A stretch of DNA of 64,000 nucleotides, from contig NZ_QPIG01000004.1 in the NCBI RefSeq assembly GCF_003337215.1, forward strand, positions 186,001 to 250,000, read 5' to 3'. This DNA is from Oceanihabitans sediminis. GTDB taxonomy: Bacteria; Bacteroidota; Bacteroidia; Flavobacteriales; Flavobacteriaceae. The notes under the pieces were generated by a model. The model was not told where the DNA came from. It searched no databases and worked only from the letters and a program-made list of their open reading frames with translations. The first letter of the stretch is position 1. Every line of letters begins with the position of its first letter. Shown in pieces: positions 64,000 to 64,000 of the stretch. The position numbers and the translations under genes are program-made.

Positions 64000-64000
64000 A

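Overview
The window looks like a member of the Flavobacteriaceae (Bacteroidota). It is AT-rich, several proteins end in the type IX secretion C-terminal sorting domain, promoters have the Bacteroidota form (TTG, 19-20 bp, TAnnTTTG), and most families present (RteC, the CTn-type integrase lacking the usual first arginine, DUF5675, an Erm(F)-like methylase) are typical of this phylum. I did no database search. Family names come from motifs and memory.

Layout. 1-4215 is ordinary chromosome: the start of a type III glutamine synthetase, a CaCA-type cation/calcium exchanger, a secreted endonuclease I with a sorting domain, and a 50-codon gene. At 4216-4289 lies tRNA-Arg(ACG). Its last 18 bases and the 4 bases after it (4272-4293) recur at 56851-56872, so about 52.6 kb is an integrative element inserted in the tRNA gene. 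The left end carries the integrase, RteC, a helix-turn-helix protein, a replication-initiator-like protein and a DnaC-like ATPase. A type I restriction-modification operon follows (9.9-19.6 kb). It holds two specificity proteins, RhuM, a DUF3800 protein and an unknown protein, with a strong candidate small RNA on the opposite strand just before hsdR. The right end (54.0-56.7 kb) holds small membrane proteins, DUF5675, a conserved Bacteroidota element protein and two helix-turn-helix proteins.

Between them, about 19.9-53.3 kb, is the most striking part. It is an array of mostly unrelated genes separated by repeated non-coding sites of two families: a short hairpin type of about 135 bp and a long AC-rich type of about 290-390 bp. 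At most sites the first 8-13 bases of a unit are the reverse complement of the bases just after its last gene, and this matching pair differs from unit to unit. That is the signature of integron cassettes (R' and R'' of attC). At least seven units show it clearly. Cargo includes carbonic anhydrase plus a dehydrogenase, an 8.6 kb unit with a LytS/LytTR two-component system, an Erm(F)-like methylase, a nuclease-fold protein, a Fic protein, a TM2/zinc-ribbon protein, an HD-GHKL protein, and an AraC/DoxX/permease operon. A toxin-antitoxin pair sits in a unit with decayed ends. No integron integrase is visible. UmuD, UmuC and an SRAP (HMCES-like) protein sit at the left edge of the array, and pieces of the SRAP gene end are embedded in two later repeats.

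Right of the second att copy the window continues with a second defence block: a type IIG restriction-modification enzyme, another DUF3800 protein, a small gene with an in-frame stop, and an antitoxin/AbiEii-type nucleotidyltransferase pair. This may be a second island stacked at the same tRNA; its far end is outside the window.
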